Source: Dorea_A sp016295505 (GTDB lineage: Bacteria > Bacillota > Clostridia > Lachnospirales > Lachnospiraceae). Taken from it: a stretch of DNA of 64,000 nt. The DNA lies in assembly GCF_039832105.1 (NCBI RefSeq), contig NZ_JBDOHS010000008.1, forward strand, positions 62,001 through 126,000, written 5' to 3'. Below, one piece after another: positions 1 through 8,264 of the stretch. The position numbers and the translations under genes are program-made. The notes beneath the pieces are model-generated. The model ran no database searches. It was not told the origin of the DNA and worked only from the letters and a program-made list of their open reading frames with translations. Position 1 is the first letter of the stretch, and the number at the start of each line of letters is the position of its first letter.

Positions 1-558
1 CTTTTCGATGATTGTTTTCAATATCTCATCAATCAGATCCACATATTTATGGTAGGAATACGCTTTTTCCTTATTCTCTCCATATCGGACCATATAATCC
101 AGATGTCCCAGAACATCATAATCTTCATACAGTCTTACATCTTCCAGAGTCTCTTCCAGCACAGCACGATAGATCTCCTCATCTGTATGTCCTTTAAAAA
201 TCTCTCCGTATGCAATATCCATCTTCCATATGCAGTGCACGGATCCAATCACAAAATCAAACGGATACTTCTTGACAAATTCCCGGTAATATGACTCCAG
301 ATATGGCTGAATCCCAAGTTCCACCCCAATTCTTACATCAATCTGATCTCTGTATTTTTCTTTCAGCGGCGGGAGCACCCGAAAATACTCTTCCGGATCA
401 AATATATCTTCCGGTCCCCAGTCCATATTGTCTTTGTCATAATGATCGGTAAAACAGATCACCTCCAGCCCTTTTTCTATCGCCCCCCGAATCATCTCTT
501 CCGGCGTAGACGAAGAATCATGTGAAAAATTTGTATGCATATGCACGTCTGCTCTCAT
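1..558 (-). CDS. PHP-domain histidinol-phosphatase-like protein (C-terminus cut by window edge)
   Basis: Open frame of 186 codons that runs off the left edge of the window, so the C-terminus is missing. It starts with ATG at 558 and begins MRADVHMHTNFSHDS, carrying the metal-binding HxH motif (H6, H8) of the PHP superfamily. Later it has CFTDHYD, GVELGIQ and VIGSVHCIW, the usual spacing in HisK/HisJ-type histidinol phosphatases, which hydrolyse histidinol phosphate in histidine biosynthesis. PHP phosphoesterases of other specificity look alike, so the substrate is inferred. It starts only 4 bases after the mnmA stop, so it is probably the last gene seen of the isc-mnmA operon. Confidence 0.8.
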   Translation of the reverse strand, partial: MRADVHMHTNFSHDSSSTPEEMIRGAIEKGLEVICFTDHYDKDNMDWGPEDIFDPEEYFRVLPPLKEKYRDQIDVRIGVELGIQPYLESYYREFVKKYPFDFVIGSVHCIWKMDIAYGEIFKGHTDEEIYRAVLEETLEDVRLYEDYDVLGHLDYMVRYGENKEKAYSYHKYVDLIDEILKTIIEK

Positions 559-562
559 AATA

Positions 563-1660
563 TTACTTGTCTCCTATAATTGTTCCTCCACCCAGAACAT
601 ACTCTCCATCATACAGCACAACTGCCTGTCCGGGTGTGATTGCTCTCTGCGGTTCATCAAATGTACACAATATCTCGTCTTCATCGGTCTTCTCAACGGT
701 ACACCATGCACCTCTGTGGTTATAGCGAATTTTTGCCCACACACGTTTTTTCTCTGTCAGATCTTCTACTGACATGAAATTTACCTGGTTGGCTCTCACA
801 TAATATGACATCGATTCCTCATTTGTTCCTACAACCACCTCATTCGTATCCGGACGGATCTCCAATACAAACACCGGATGTCCAAGAGAAAGTCCCAGTC
901 CTTTTCTCTGTCCAACTGTATAATGAATGATTCCCTTATGCTTTCCTACAACAGTTCCGTCTGCCAGAACAAAGTTGCCCGGACGCAGACGCTTTCCTGT
1001 ATCTGCATCTACATTTTCTTCAATATAAGAAGCATAATCTCCATCCGGTACGAAACAGATATCCTGGCTGTCCGGCTTGTTCGCCACACGAAGCCCGATC
1101 TTCTGCGCAATGACACGAACCTGATCTTTCTCATATTCTCCCACCGGCATAAGTGTATGTGCAAGCTGATCCTGCGTCAGATTGTACAATGCGTAAGTCT
1201 GATCTTTTCCGTTTGCCGCCGATGTGCGAATTGCGTACCGGCCATTCGCAAGCCGGTCAATTCTCGCATAATGTCCGGTTGCAATATAATCTGCACCGAT
1301 ATCCATGCTGCGTTTTAATAACGCTTCCCATTTCACATACCGGTTGCAGGCAATACAGGGATTCGGTGTTCTTCCATGAAGATAGTCATTCATAAAATAG
1401 TCAATCACATGTGTCTTGAATTCCTGCTTAAAATTCATGACATAATATGGAATATTAAGAGACGCAGCCACTCTTCTTGCATCTTCAACTGCTGAAATTC
1501 CACAGCATCCTCCCTGTTCTTCCTGCACGATCTCCTCTTCATCCTGCCAGATCTGCATCGTCACTCCGATCACGTCATATCCCTGCTCTTTCAGCAAATA
1601 TGCGGCAACTGAAGAATCTACGCCTCCCGACATGCCGACTACAACTTTCTTTTTCTCCAT
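563..1660 (-). CDS. mnmA: tRNA-specific 2-thiouridylase MnmA
   Basis: 365 residues, full length for the family. MnmA activates U34 of Lys/Glu/Gln tRNAs with ATP and inserts sulfur to give 2-thiouridine. The N-terminus has the PP-loop SGGVDSS (residues 11-17). The two catalytic cysteines are visible as C105 in PCIACN and C202 in DSQDICFVPDG. A GTG lies one codon upstream, but the ATG at 1660 has better spacing from GGAG. It sits 15 bases downstream of iscU and the cysteine desulfurase, which supplies the sulfur, so the operon joins sulfur mobilisation with tRNA thiolation. Confidence 0.96.
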   Translation of the reverse strand: MEKKKVVVGMSGGVDSSVAAYLLKEQGYDVIGVTMQIWQDEEEIVQEEQGGCCGISAVEDARRVAASLNIPYYVMNFKQEFKTHVIDYFMNDYLHGRTPNPCIACNRYVKWEALLKRSMDIGADYIATGHYARIDRLANGRYAIRTSAANGKDQTYALYNLTQDQLAHTLMPVGEYEKDQVRVIAQKIGLRVANKPDSQDICFVPDGDYASYIEENVDADTGKRLRPGNFVLADGTVVGKHKGIIHYTVGQRKGLGLSLGHPVFVLEIRPDTNEVVVGTNEESMSYYVRANQVNFMSVEDLTEKKRVWAKIRYNHRGAWCTVEKTDEDEILCTFDEPQRAITPGQAVVLYDGEYVLGGGTIIGDK

Positions 1661-1675
1661 CACAGTTCTCCGACT

Positions 1676-2119
1676 TTAATATTCTTCTTCTTCCTCTTCT
1701 TCACCTTCATGAATATCTGACTTTGGCTTTTCCAGTCCTTCAATTTTAATATCATGCTTCTGAGCATAATCCCATAATGCCGCGTGAATTGCCTCTTCTG
1801 CAAGTAAAGAGCAGTGTACCTTCACCGGCGGAAGTCCGTCCAGAGCCTCCATAACCGCCTTATTGGTTACCTGCATAGCCTCCTGAACAGTTTTTCCTTT
1901 CACCATCTCCGTTGCCATGCTGCTGGTTGCAACCGCAGCTCCACAGCCAAATGTCTTAAACTTTACATCCTGTATAATCTGGTTTTCATCAATATCCAGA
2001 TAAATCCTCATAATATCTCCACATTTGGCATTTCCTACCGTTCCTACACCACTCGGATTCTCTATCTCCCCGACATTTCTCGGATGTTCAAAATGATCCA
2101 TTACTTTTTCTGAGTACAT
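1676..2119 (-). CDS. iscU: Fe-S cluster scaffold protein IscU/NifU-like
   Basis: 147 residues. This is the scaffold on which [2Fe-2S] and [4Fe-4S] clusters are assembled from sulfur delivered by IscS. The three conserved ligands are present as C33 (in KCGD, with D35 next to it), C59 (FGCGAA) and C103 (VHCSLLAE). After the domain there is an unusual acidic tail that ends in seven glutamates and a tyrosine. It lies 38 bases downstream of iscS and just upstream of mnmA. The order iscR-iscS-iscU-mnmA is a common Firmicutes arrangement. The homologue is often annotated nifU in clostridia. Confidence 0.95.
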   Translation of the reverse strand: MYSEKVMDHFEHPRNVGEIENPSGVGTVGNAKCGDIMRIYLDIDENQIIQDVKFKTFGCGAAVATSSMATEMVKGKTVQEAMQVTNKAVMEALDGLPPVKVHCSLLAEEAIHAALWDYAQKHDIKIEGLEKPKSDIHEGEEEEEEEY

Positions 2120-2157
2120 ATTCTTTCTCCTTTTCGTATCTATCTTTTTTATTTCTG

Positions 2158-3342
2158 TTATTTCTGATTTTTTTTGATAAAATCCTCATAAAGAGGAGAC
2201 ATCTCTCTTAATTGTGTAACAATCTCTTTCAGATTATCCACTACATAATCAATATCTTCTCTGCTGATCTCTTCATTCAGAGTCAGACGCAATGATCCGT
2301 GTGCGATCTCATGAGGAAGACCGATCGCCAGGAGCACATGGGACGGATCCAGAGATCCCGAAGTACATGCAGAACCACTGGATGCACAGATTCCTTTCAT
2401 ATCCAGTTTAATCAGCAACGATTCTCCTTCCACAAACCGGAAACTGAAGTTTGCATTGTTTGGAAGTCGGTCTGTTCTGTGTCCGTTCAGGCGACTGTAA
2501 GGGATCTCATTCAGAACGCGATCGATCAGATAATCTCTGACTTCTCTTTCTTTGCCGGTTCTTTCTTCCATGGACTCGGCTGCACGCTTTGCCGCAGTTC
2601 CGATTCCGATAATTCCAGGAACATTTTCTGTTCCGGCACGACGTTTTCTTTCCTGCGCACCGCCATGTACAAAGGAACGTATCTTAACGCCGGTACGGAT
2701 ATATAAAAATCCGATTCCCTTCGGGCCATTGAACTTATGTCCGCTGGCACTCAGCATATCGATATGATATTCATCTACATTGATCGGAAGCTGTCCGTAA
2801 GCCTGGACTGCATCTGTGTGGAACAGAATGCCATGTTCATGCGCAATCTCTCCGATCTCTTTGATCGGCTGAATCGTTCCAATCTCGTTATTGGCAAACA
2901 TGACTGAGATGAGAATCGTCGTCGGACGAATCGCAGCTTTCAGATCATCCAGTTTCACTTTTCCGTCCTCATCCACATCAAGATAAGTAACTTCAAATCC
3001 TCTTTTTTCCAGATATTCTGCAGAATGAAGAATTGCATGATGCTCGATCCTGGTTGTAATAATATGATTTCCCTTCTGTCCATAAGCTTCTGCAGTTGCT
3101 TTTAACGCCCAGTTATCTGACTCTGAGCCGCCGGCTGTAAAATAGATTTCATTTGCCTTTGCTCCCAGTGTCTGTGCAATAATATCTCTCTGCTGGCTGA
3201 TCGCCTCTTTATTCCCGGCCGCAAAACTGTATACGGTAGATGGATTACCGAATTTTTCTGTAAAATACGGAAGCATTGCCTCTACTACTTCCGGTGCTGT
3301 TTTCGTTGTTGCTGCATTGTCCAAATATAATAATCTGCTCAT
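2158..3342 (-). CDS. iscS: Cysteine desulfurase (IscS/NifS family)
   Basis: 394-residue PLP enzyme that converts cysteine to alanine and a protein persulfide. The N-terminus YLDNAATTKT and the PLP-lysine motif SASGHKFNGPKG (K203) are canonical. The catalytic cysteine is C326 in SSGSACTSG, on a long loop as in class I (IscS/NifS) enzymes. It is encoded with the regulator IscR, the scaffold IscU and the thiouridylase MnmA, so it probably feeds both Fe-S assembly and tRNA thiolation. Clostridial genomes label it nifS or iscS; no nitrogen-fixation genes are nearby. Confidence 0.95.
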   Translation of the reverse strand: MSRLLYLDNAATTKTAPEVVEAMLPYFTEKFGNPSTVYSFAAGNKEAISQQRDIIAQTLGAKANEIYFTAGGSESDNWALKATAEAYGQKGNHIITTRIEHHAILHSAEYLEKRGFEVTYLDVDEDGKVKLDDLKAAIRPTTILISVMFANNEIGTIQPIKEIGEIAHEHGILFHTDAVQAYGQLPINVDEYHIDMLSASGHKFNGPKGIGFLYIRTGVKIRSFVHGGAQERKRRAGTENVPGIIGIGTAAKRAAESMEERTGKEREVRDYLIDRVLNEIPYSRLNGHRTDRLPNNANFSFRFVEGESLLIKLDMKGICASSGSACTSGSLDPSHVLLAIGLPHEIAHGSLRLTLNEEISREDIDYVVDNLKEIVTQLREMSPLYEDFIKKNQK

Positions 3343-3373
3343 TCTTTTTTCCTCCGTTGTCCCTTAGCATTCA

Positions 3374-3832
3374 TTATTGATTACATTTATGACTGGTACA
3401 TTCGCCTTCCGGATTCAGATCCCTGCTCTCCCGTACCAGTTCGTCCAGCATGATCTCATTGACCGTCTGATTGATACTGTCATTGATCTTCTGCCATACA
3501 TACTTTGTTACACATCCGTCGGAGGCCATACATCCTTCTTCCGAATAAAACGCTGCACATTTTACCGGTTCCAGGCTCCCTTCCAGCGCCCGTAATATAT
3601 CACCGACCGATATCTCTTCTGCTTTTTTTGCAAGAACATATCCTCCCGATGCTCCACGGATACTCTTCACCAGATCTGCCTTTTTTAACAGCGCAAACAA
3701 TTGTTCCAGATATCTTTCTGAAATATTCTGCCGTAAAGCAACACTTCCAATTGAGACCGGTTCCTCTTCGCTGTATCTGGCAAGATCGATCATTGCTCTG
3801 AGTCCATACCTTCCTTTTGTGGAAAGCTTCAT
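3374..3832 (-). CDS. iscR: Rrf2-family Fe-S regulator IscR
   Basis: 152 residues. The frame stays open further upstream, but the start is MKLSTKGRYGL at 3832, preceded by GAAGGTGATACG. The N-terminus is the Rrf2 winged helix (ISERYLEQLFALLKKADLVKS, RGASGGY). Three cysteines (C92, C101, C107) match the Fe-S ligand region of E. coli IscR (C92, C98, C104), so it probably senses cluster supply. It is the first gene of the isc operon and likely represses its own promoter. CymR-type Rrf2 proteins lack these cysteines, which argues against a cysteine-metabolism regulator. Confidence 0.88.
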   Translation of the reverse strand: MKLSTKGRYGLRAMIDLARYSEEEPVSIGSVALRQNISERYLEQLFALLKKADLVKSIRGASGGYVLAKKAEEISVGDILRALEGSLEPVKCAAFYSEEGCMASDGCVTKYVWQKINDSINQTVNEIMLDELVRESRDLNPEGECTSHKCNQ

Positions 3833-3848
3833 CGTATCACCTTCTTTT

Positions 3849-3872
3849 AATCCCCAGTGTTTTGCTAGGATT
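3849..3872. promoter_or_regulatory. iscR: Candidate IscR operator in the isc leader
   Basis: Imperfect inverted repeat in the leader between the iscR promoter and start codon. On the minus strand one arm is AATCCTAG and the other (CTGGGGATT) reads AATCCCCAG in reverse, around an A-rich centre. It lies just downstream of the predicted transcription start, a position suited to autorepression. Assignment to IscR is inferred from location only. Confidence 0.4.
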
Positions 3873-3884
3873 TCTTTCTTTTGT

Positions 3885-3913
3885 AGAATATCACTGCTTT
3901 CATGTTCTGTCAA
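3885..3913 (-). promoter_or_regulatory. Promoter of the isc operon
   Basis: Minus-strand -35 TTGACA (3908-3913), a 17-base spacer and -10 TATTCT (3885-3890). A near-consensus housekeeping sigma promoter about 50 bases upstream of the iscR start. Confidence 0.8.
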
Positions 3914-3964
3914 GCACCAATCTGCAATATGATATAACAACAGGCATCTTTACAGGAGGCAGTT

Positions 3965-5290
3965 ATGTCACGTACACACACTATTATAAAAGGAACTTTC
4001 ATCTTAACCATCACTGGTTTTATTACCCGTTTCATGGGTTTTTTTTATCGCATGTTTTTAAGCCACACATTCGGCGAAGAAAATGTCGGGCTGTATCAGC
4101 TTGTATTTCCAATCTATGCACTCTGCTTTTCCCTCACATGTGCCGGTATTGAACTTGCGCTCTCCAGATGTACTGCAAAATATATTGCAGAAGGCAGAAA
4201 AAAAGAAGCCTGTGAGCTTCTTGGTACCAGTCTGATCCTAACGGTAAGTGCATCCTGTGTGATTACTTTTTTGATCCAGAGATATGCTGCTGATATCTCT
4301 ACGGCTTTTCTGCATGATATACGATGCTGTGATCTGCTTATCATACTCTCCTACGCCTTCCCTTTTGCTTCTGTTCACAGCTGCATCTGTGGATACTATC
4401 TCGGACTGAAGCGGACTTATATTCCGGCAGTCTCCCAATTCATTGAACAGACAGTACGCATAGCCAGTGTCTGGCTGATCTATCTGTACAGTACGCGCCA
4501 GGGACTGACTCCGGGCATATCCATCGCAGTAGCCGGTCTGATTGCCGGAGAAGTCTTTTCTTCTCTGTATTGTCTGCTGCACATCTCCAGGAAACAGCAC
4601 TTCAGGAGTTCCCTTTTTCCTGATCCGTTTTCTTTTCTGGAACATTGCCATGAATTACTGAAACTGTCACTTCCGCTGACCGGAAGCCGGGTTCTTCTTA
4701 ACATCCTTCAGAGCATTGAAGCCGTATCCATTCCGCTGTGCCTGCAGAACTATGGCATGGCTGTCGGTAAAGCATTAAGTATCTACGGTGTATTGACAGG
4801 CATGGCGCTTCCCTGCATCTTATTTCCCTCTGCGATCACAAACTCTGTATCCACAATGCTTCTTCCGACTGTTGCTGAGATTCAGACACAGAATATCAGA
4901 GGCGAGATGCGCTCTCTGACAAGAAAAGTGATCTGCTCCTGCATCTTTCTCGGAAGTATATGCTGCGCTTTTCTGTTATTATCCGGAAAATGGATCGGCC
5001 GTTTTTTATTCCACAGTACCATGGCAGGAGATTTTATTCTTACGCTTGCCTGGATGTGCCCGTTTATGTATACCAACACTTCCCTGACCAGCATTATTAA
5101 TGGAATCGGTAAGACAACATTATCCTTCCTCATTCAAACTCTCAGTCTGGGAATACGAATCTCAGGTGTCTTTTTTCTGATTCCTGCATTTGGAATTTCC
5201 GGATACCTGTGGGGACTTCTGGCAAGCCAGCTTTTCATATTCTGTACTTCCCTCATCTATCTGAGATATTACTTAAATAAGGAGTACTGA
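3965..5290 (+). CDS. SpoVB-like MOP-superfamily flippase
   Basis: 441 residues, ATG at 3965 behind an AGGAGG site. The protein is almost entirely hydrophobic, with about 12 predicted membrane segments. Its N-terminus (IIKGTFILTITGFITRFMGFFYRMFLS) and the AGIELALSRCTAKYIAEGR region are typical of the polysaccharide-biosynthesis/SpoVB branch of the MOP exporters, which flip lipid-linked cell-wall or cortex precursors. B. subtilis SpoVB is longer (about 518 residues); clostridial members vary. It faces away from the isc operon and converges on spoIIM. A MurJ-like or polysaccharide role is possible, but a sporulation role fits the neighbours. Confidence 0.75.
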   Translation: MSRTHTIIKGTFILTITGFITRFMGFFYRMFLSHTFGEENVGLYQLVFPIYALCFSLTCAGIELALSRCTAKYIAEGRKKEACELLGTSLILTVSASCVITFLIQRYAADISTAFLHDIRCCDLLIILSYAFPFASVHSCICGYYLGLKRTYIPAVSQFIEQTVRIASVWLIYLYSTRQGLTPGISIAVAGLIAGEVFSSLYCLLHISRKQHFRSSLFPDPFSFLEHCHELLKLSLPLTGSRVLLNILQSIEAVSIPLCLQNYGMAVGKALSIYGVLTGMALPCILFPSAITNSVSTMLLPTVAEIQTQNIRGEMRSLTRKVICSCIFLGSICCAFLLLSGKWIGRFLFHSTMAGDFILTLAWMCPFMYTNTSLTSIINGIGKTTLSFLIQTLSLGIRISGVFFLIPAFGISGYLWGLLASQLFIFCTSLIYLRYYLNKEY

Positions 5291-5331
5291 TGCGTCAGTC
5301 TCTCTTTATGCCCTGTATTCAAGATCACCTG

Positions 5332-5871
5332 TCAGAGTGTCTGCAGAAACAACTGCATGATTCCGGGATTTACGTAACATTCTGTCAGAATTCCAAGCAG
5401 CATACACAGTGCCAGACATATCGTTTTCGAAATATTCCATCGGTTGATCGGATATGCAAGAATATACCAGAGAAGAATCAGATAACCTCCTGTATAAAAC
5501 ACTGCCTGAGGTATCATTCCGATCAGACATAATATTAATCCTTTTACGCCCATCTTCATGACAGCCGATGTAAGTAGTATACCGCCAAGAAAGCATGTCC
5601 AGAGTAGAAAAGCGTACACAACCACCTTGCGTACCTTTGTTGTTCCACTAATGATCAGTACAGGAAGCGGCATCAGTCTGATTCTGATAATATACCAGAC
5701 ATACTCTGTTGTCCTGATATCCGTCTGACGATATTGTTCCAAAAAAAACGCATTAAAGATTCCCATGCTCATGATATAGTTCTTTGATACAAGGTTCCCA
5801 TACAGAATCCCAGAAAAAAAGCCCAGCATAGAAAACATAACACAATACTTTTTGTTTTCCGGTATCTTCAC
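5332..5871 (-). CDS. spoIIM: Stage II sporulation protein M (SpoIIM-like)
   Basis: 179 residues starting at a GTG (VKIPENKKYC) placed 7 bases after an AAAGGAGG site. A TTG 21 bases upstream is open but would place that ribosome site inside the gene. The protein has about five hydrophobic segments, the layout of SpoIIM, a mother-cell membrane protein that works with SpoIID and SpoIIP during engulfment. Similarity is mainly in topology and in the C-terminal region. Synteny supports it: nudF-spoIIM is conserved in Firmicutes (B. subtilis nudF-yqkK-spoIIM). It has its own candidate sigma-E promoter. Confidence 0.7.
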   Translation of the reverse strand: MKIPENKKYCVMFSMLGFFSGILYGNLVSKNYIMSMGIFNAFFLEQYRQTDIRTTEYVWYIIRIRLMPLPVLIISGTTKVRKVVVYAFLLWTCFLGGILLTSAVMKMGVKGLILCLIGMIPQAVFYTGGYLILLWYILAYPINRWNISKTICLALCMLLGILTECYVNPGIMQLFLQTL

Positions 5872-5900
5872 AAATATTCCTCCCTTTGCCAAGATACTTC

Positions 5901-5928
5901 ATTATATGCCGGGCATTTTCATATATTC
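5901..5928 (-). promoter_or_regulatory. Candidate sigma-E promoter of spoIIM
   Basis: Minus strand: GAATATA (5922-5928), 13 bases, CATATAAT (5901-5908). This matches the sporulation sigma-E pattern (KMATATT, 13-15 bases, CATACAAT-like) with one -10 mismatch. The -35 starts inside the nudF stop codon. B. subtilis spoIIM is known to be sigma-E dependent. Confidence 0.5.
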
Positions 5929-6473
5929 TATTTTTGTATCAGATATTTGGATTCATATGCCAGTATTGCAGCCATAGTTTTGGAATCCTCAATCCTGCCT
6001 GTAAAGATCATCTCTTTTAATTCCTGCAGTGTATACGCTTTTACATCCACATATTCATCTTCATCCAGATGCTGTTTTGAAGGAATCAGATTTTTTGCAA
6101 CATAGATATCAATCTTTTCATCACAGAAAGCTACTGTTGTACGTAATGTCACCAGCCACTCCAGATCATCCGACCGATAACCGGTCTCTTCTTCCAGTTC
6201 CCTCGTTGCACATACGATCCCGGCTTCTTTCGGATCATCCAGTTTTCCCGCCGGAATCTCAAGTGTCATTCTCTCTAATGCATTACGATATTGTCTTACC
6301 ATCAGGATTCTTCCGTCATCTAACACCGGCACAACGGCCGCCGCACCATCATGATGGATAAAATCCCATTCTGCTGTATTGCCATTGGCAAAGCTCATAT
6401 GATCTTTGTATACATTCAGGATAACTCCCTTATACGCCAGTTCTCTGCCTATTCTCTTTACCTCATCACCCAT
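5928..6473 (-). CDS. nudF: Nudix hydrolase, ADP-ribose pyrophosphatase
   Basis: 181 residues. The start is MGDEVKRIGRE at 6473, behind AGGAGGTAAGAAAT; the frame is open upstream but that part holds the rny terminator region. The Nudix box is complete: G, five residues, E, seven residues, then RELEEETGY. ADP-ribose pyrophosphatases hydrolyse ADP-ribose to AMP and ribose 5-phosphate; the glutamate-rich box and about 180-residue length fit that group, though substrate cannot be proved from sequence. It sits directly upstream of spoIIM, as in Bacillus. Confidence 0.88.
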   Translation of the reverse strand: MGDEVKRIGRELAYKGVILNVYKDHMSFANGNTAEWDFIHHDGAAAVVPVLDDGRILMVRQYRNALERMTLEIPAGKLDDPKEAGIVCATRELEEETGYRSDDLEWLVTLRTTVAFCDEKIDIYVAKNLIPSKQHLDEDEYVDVKAYTLQELKEMIFTGRIEDSKTMAAILAYESKYLIQK

Positions 6474-6531
6474 ATTTCTTACCTCCTGCTTTTTCACATC
6501 TCCTCGCATCAACGAACAATTATCGTCTTTT

Positions 6532-6547
6532 GGGGACAAAATTCCCC
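6532..6547. repeat. Short inverted repeat between rny terminator and nudF
   Basis: Arms GGGGA and TCCCC around a 6-base AT-rich loop, lying in the leader of nudF just past the rny terminator. It is too short to be a convincing terminator alone; it may be a leader hairpin. No clear sigma-A promoter for nudF was found nearby. Confidence 0.4.
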
Positions 6548-6554
6548 ATAGAGT

Positions 6555-6605
6555 AAAAACAGGGAAGCTCCGCTCATAACCTTCCGTTATTATGCGAAAC
6601 TTCCC
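6555..6605 (-). terminator. Terminator of rny
   Basis: Minus-strand hairpin with outer arms GGGAAG/CTTCCC (6600-6605 and 6562-6567) and inner pairing CGC-ATAA/TTAT-GCG, followed by TGTTTTTA. It lies 14 bases past the rny stop codon. Confidence 0.7.
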
Positions 6606-6618
6606 CTTCATTTATCTT

Positions 6619-8172
6619 CTACTTGGCATAGTCCGTAACTCGTGACTCACGGATTACATTGACCTTAATCTGTCCTGGATATTCTAACTCATACTCAATC
6701 TGTTTAGCGATATCTCTGGCCATTAATACCATGTCTGCGTCAGATACCTGTTCTGGAACTACCATAACGCGAATCTCTCTACCTGCCTGAATTGCAAAAG
6801 ATTTATCAACACCCTTAAACTGGTTGGTGATATCTTCTAATTGTTTTAACCTGTTTGTATATGTTTCTAATGTTTCTCTTCTTGCACCTGGTCTTGCCGC
6901 AGAGATCGTATCCGCTGCCTGAACCACACATGCAATCAGAGTTTCTGGTTCTACGTCGCCGTGATGAGCCTCAACCGCATTAATAACGGTTGCTGACTCC
7001 TTATATTTTCTGCAAAGGTCCACACCGATCTGAATGTGAGAACCTTCGACATCATGATCAATAGATTTTCCTATATCATGCAGAAGACCTGCACGTTTGG
7101 CGATTCTGACATCAAGTCCGATCTCGCCCGCTAAAAGACCTGAAAGTTGAGCAACCTCAACAGAATGTCTGAGCGCATTCTGTCCGTAGCTGGTTCTGAA
7201 CTTCATACGTCCAAGAAGTCTGATAAGTTCCGGATGAATACCGTGAACTCCCACTTCCAGAGCTGCTGCTTCTCCTTCTTCCCTGATCATGGCATCTACT
7301 TCTTTTTGCGCCTTTTCAACCATCTCTTCAATCCTTGCCGGATGAATACGTCCGTCAACGATCAGTTTCTCAAGCGCAATTCTGGCGACTTCTCTTCTTA
7401 TTGGATCAAAGCCTGACAATACGACGGCTTCCGGAGTATCATCGATAATCAGTTCAACACCTGTTAATGTTTCTAATGTACGAATGTTACGTCCTTCACG
7501 TCCAATAATTCTTCCTTTCATTTCATCACTTGGAAGCTGTACAACCGAAATTGTAGTTTCCGCAACATGATCTGCCGCACATCTCTGGATAGCAGTAACG
7601 ACATATTCCTTTGCCTTTTTATCTGCTTCTTCCTTTGCCTGCGCTTCCAATTCTTTAATCATCTTCGCAGTATCATGCTTAACATCTTCTTCAACAGTTT
7701 TTAACAAATATTCTTTTGCTTGTTCGGAGGTAAGTCCTGAGATTCTTTCTAGTTCCTGTACTCTTTGCTTGCCCAGCTCTTCCACTTTCGCTTCGCGCTG
7801 TCTAAGCTGTTCTTCTTTCGCTGCAAATCCTGCTTCCCGCTTCTCGATAGCATCTGCCTTTTTGTCTAAAGCCTCTTCTTTGGAAAGTACACGCTTTTCG
7901 TAACGCTGCAATTCCGATCTGCGTTCTTTCGTCTCCTTTTCAAGTTCATTCTTGTTTTTGATAGACTCTTCTTTAATTTCCAAAAGAGACTCCTTCTTTT
8001 TGGCCTCAGCCGTCTTTACTGCATCGTCTATGATCTGTCTCGCTTTGCTTTCTGCGTTGCCAATCTTTGACTCCGCATTTTTCTTCAGATTAGAGACCGT
8101 TACAAAATGGCTGATAACTGCCGCTGCGATGATAAGCACGATTGCCACAGCAATCCATATTCCCATCGGCAC
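6619..8172 (-). CDS. rny: Ribonuclease Y
   Basis: 517 residues, full length. RNase Y is the membrane-anchored endoribonuclease that initiates mRNA decay in many Firmicutes. Order of parts: one N-terminal membrane helix (residues 3-24), a long charged coiled coil (about 30-200), a KH domain (GRIIGREGRNIRTLE) and an HD domain (LRHSVEVAQ, then LLHDIGKSIDHDVEGSH). The start is a GTG at 8172 behind AAGGAGGTG; an ATG lies two codons later. It has its own promoter and terminator, so it is probably monocistronic. Confidence 0.97.
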   Translation of the reverse strand: MPMGIWIAVAIVLIIAAAVISHFVTVSNLKKNAESKIGNAESKARQIIDDAVKTAEAKKKESLLEIKEESIKNKNELEKETKERRSELQRYEKRVLSKEEALDKKADAIEKREAGFAAKEEQLRQREAKVEELGKQRVQELERISGLTSEQAKEYLLKTVEEDVKHDTAKMIKELEAQAKEEADKKAKEYVVTAIQRCAADHVAETTISVVQLPSDEMKGRIIGREGRNIRTLETLTGVELIIDDTPEAVVLSGFDPIRREVARIALEKLIVDGRIHPARIEEMVEKAQKEVDAMIREEGEAAALEVGVHGIHPELIRLLGRMKFRTSYGQNALRHSVEVAQLSGLLAGEIGLDVRIAKRAGLLHDIGKSIDHDVEGSHIQIGVDLCRKYKESATVINAVEAHHGDVEPETLIACVVQAADTISAARPGARRETLETYTNRLKQLEDITNQFKGVDKSFAIQAGREIRVMVVPEQVSDADMVLMARDIAKQIEYELEYPGQIKVNVIRESRVTDYAK

Positions 8173-8219
8173 AGGAGCACCTCCTTATTTAGTTTTCATT
8201 GTACAAATACAACACTTAA

Positions 8220-8248
8220 ATTTTATACTTTTTTCACAAATATGTCAA
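8220..8248 (-). promoter_or_regulatory. Promoter of rny
   Basis: Minus-strand TTGACA (8243-8248), 17-base spacer, TAAAAT (8220-8225), about 48 bases upstream of the rny GTG start. Confidence 0.75.
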
Positions 8249-8264
8249 GCACTCCGTCAGAAAC

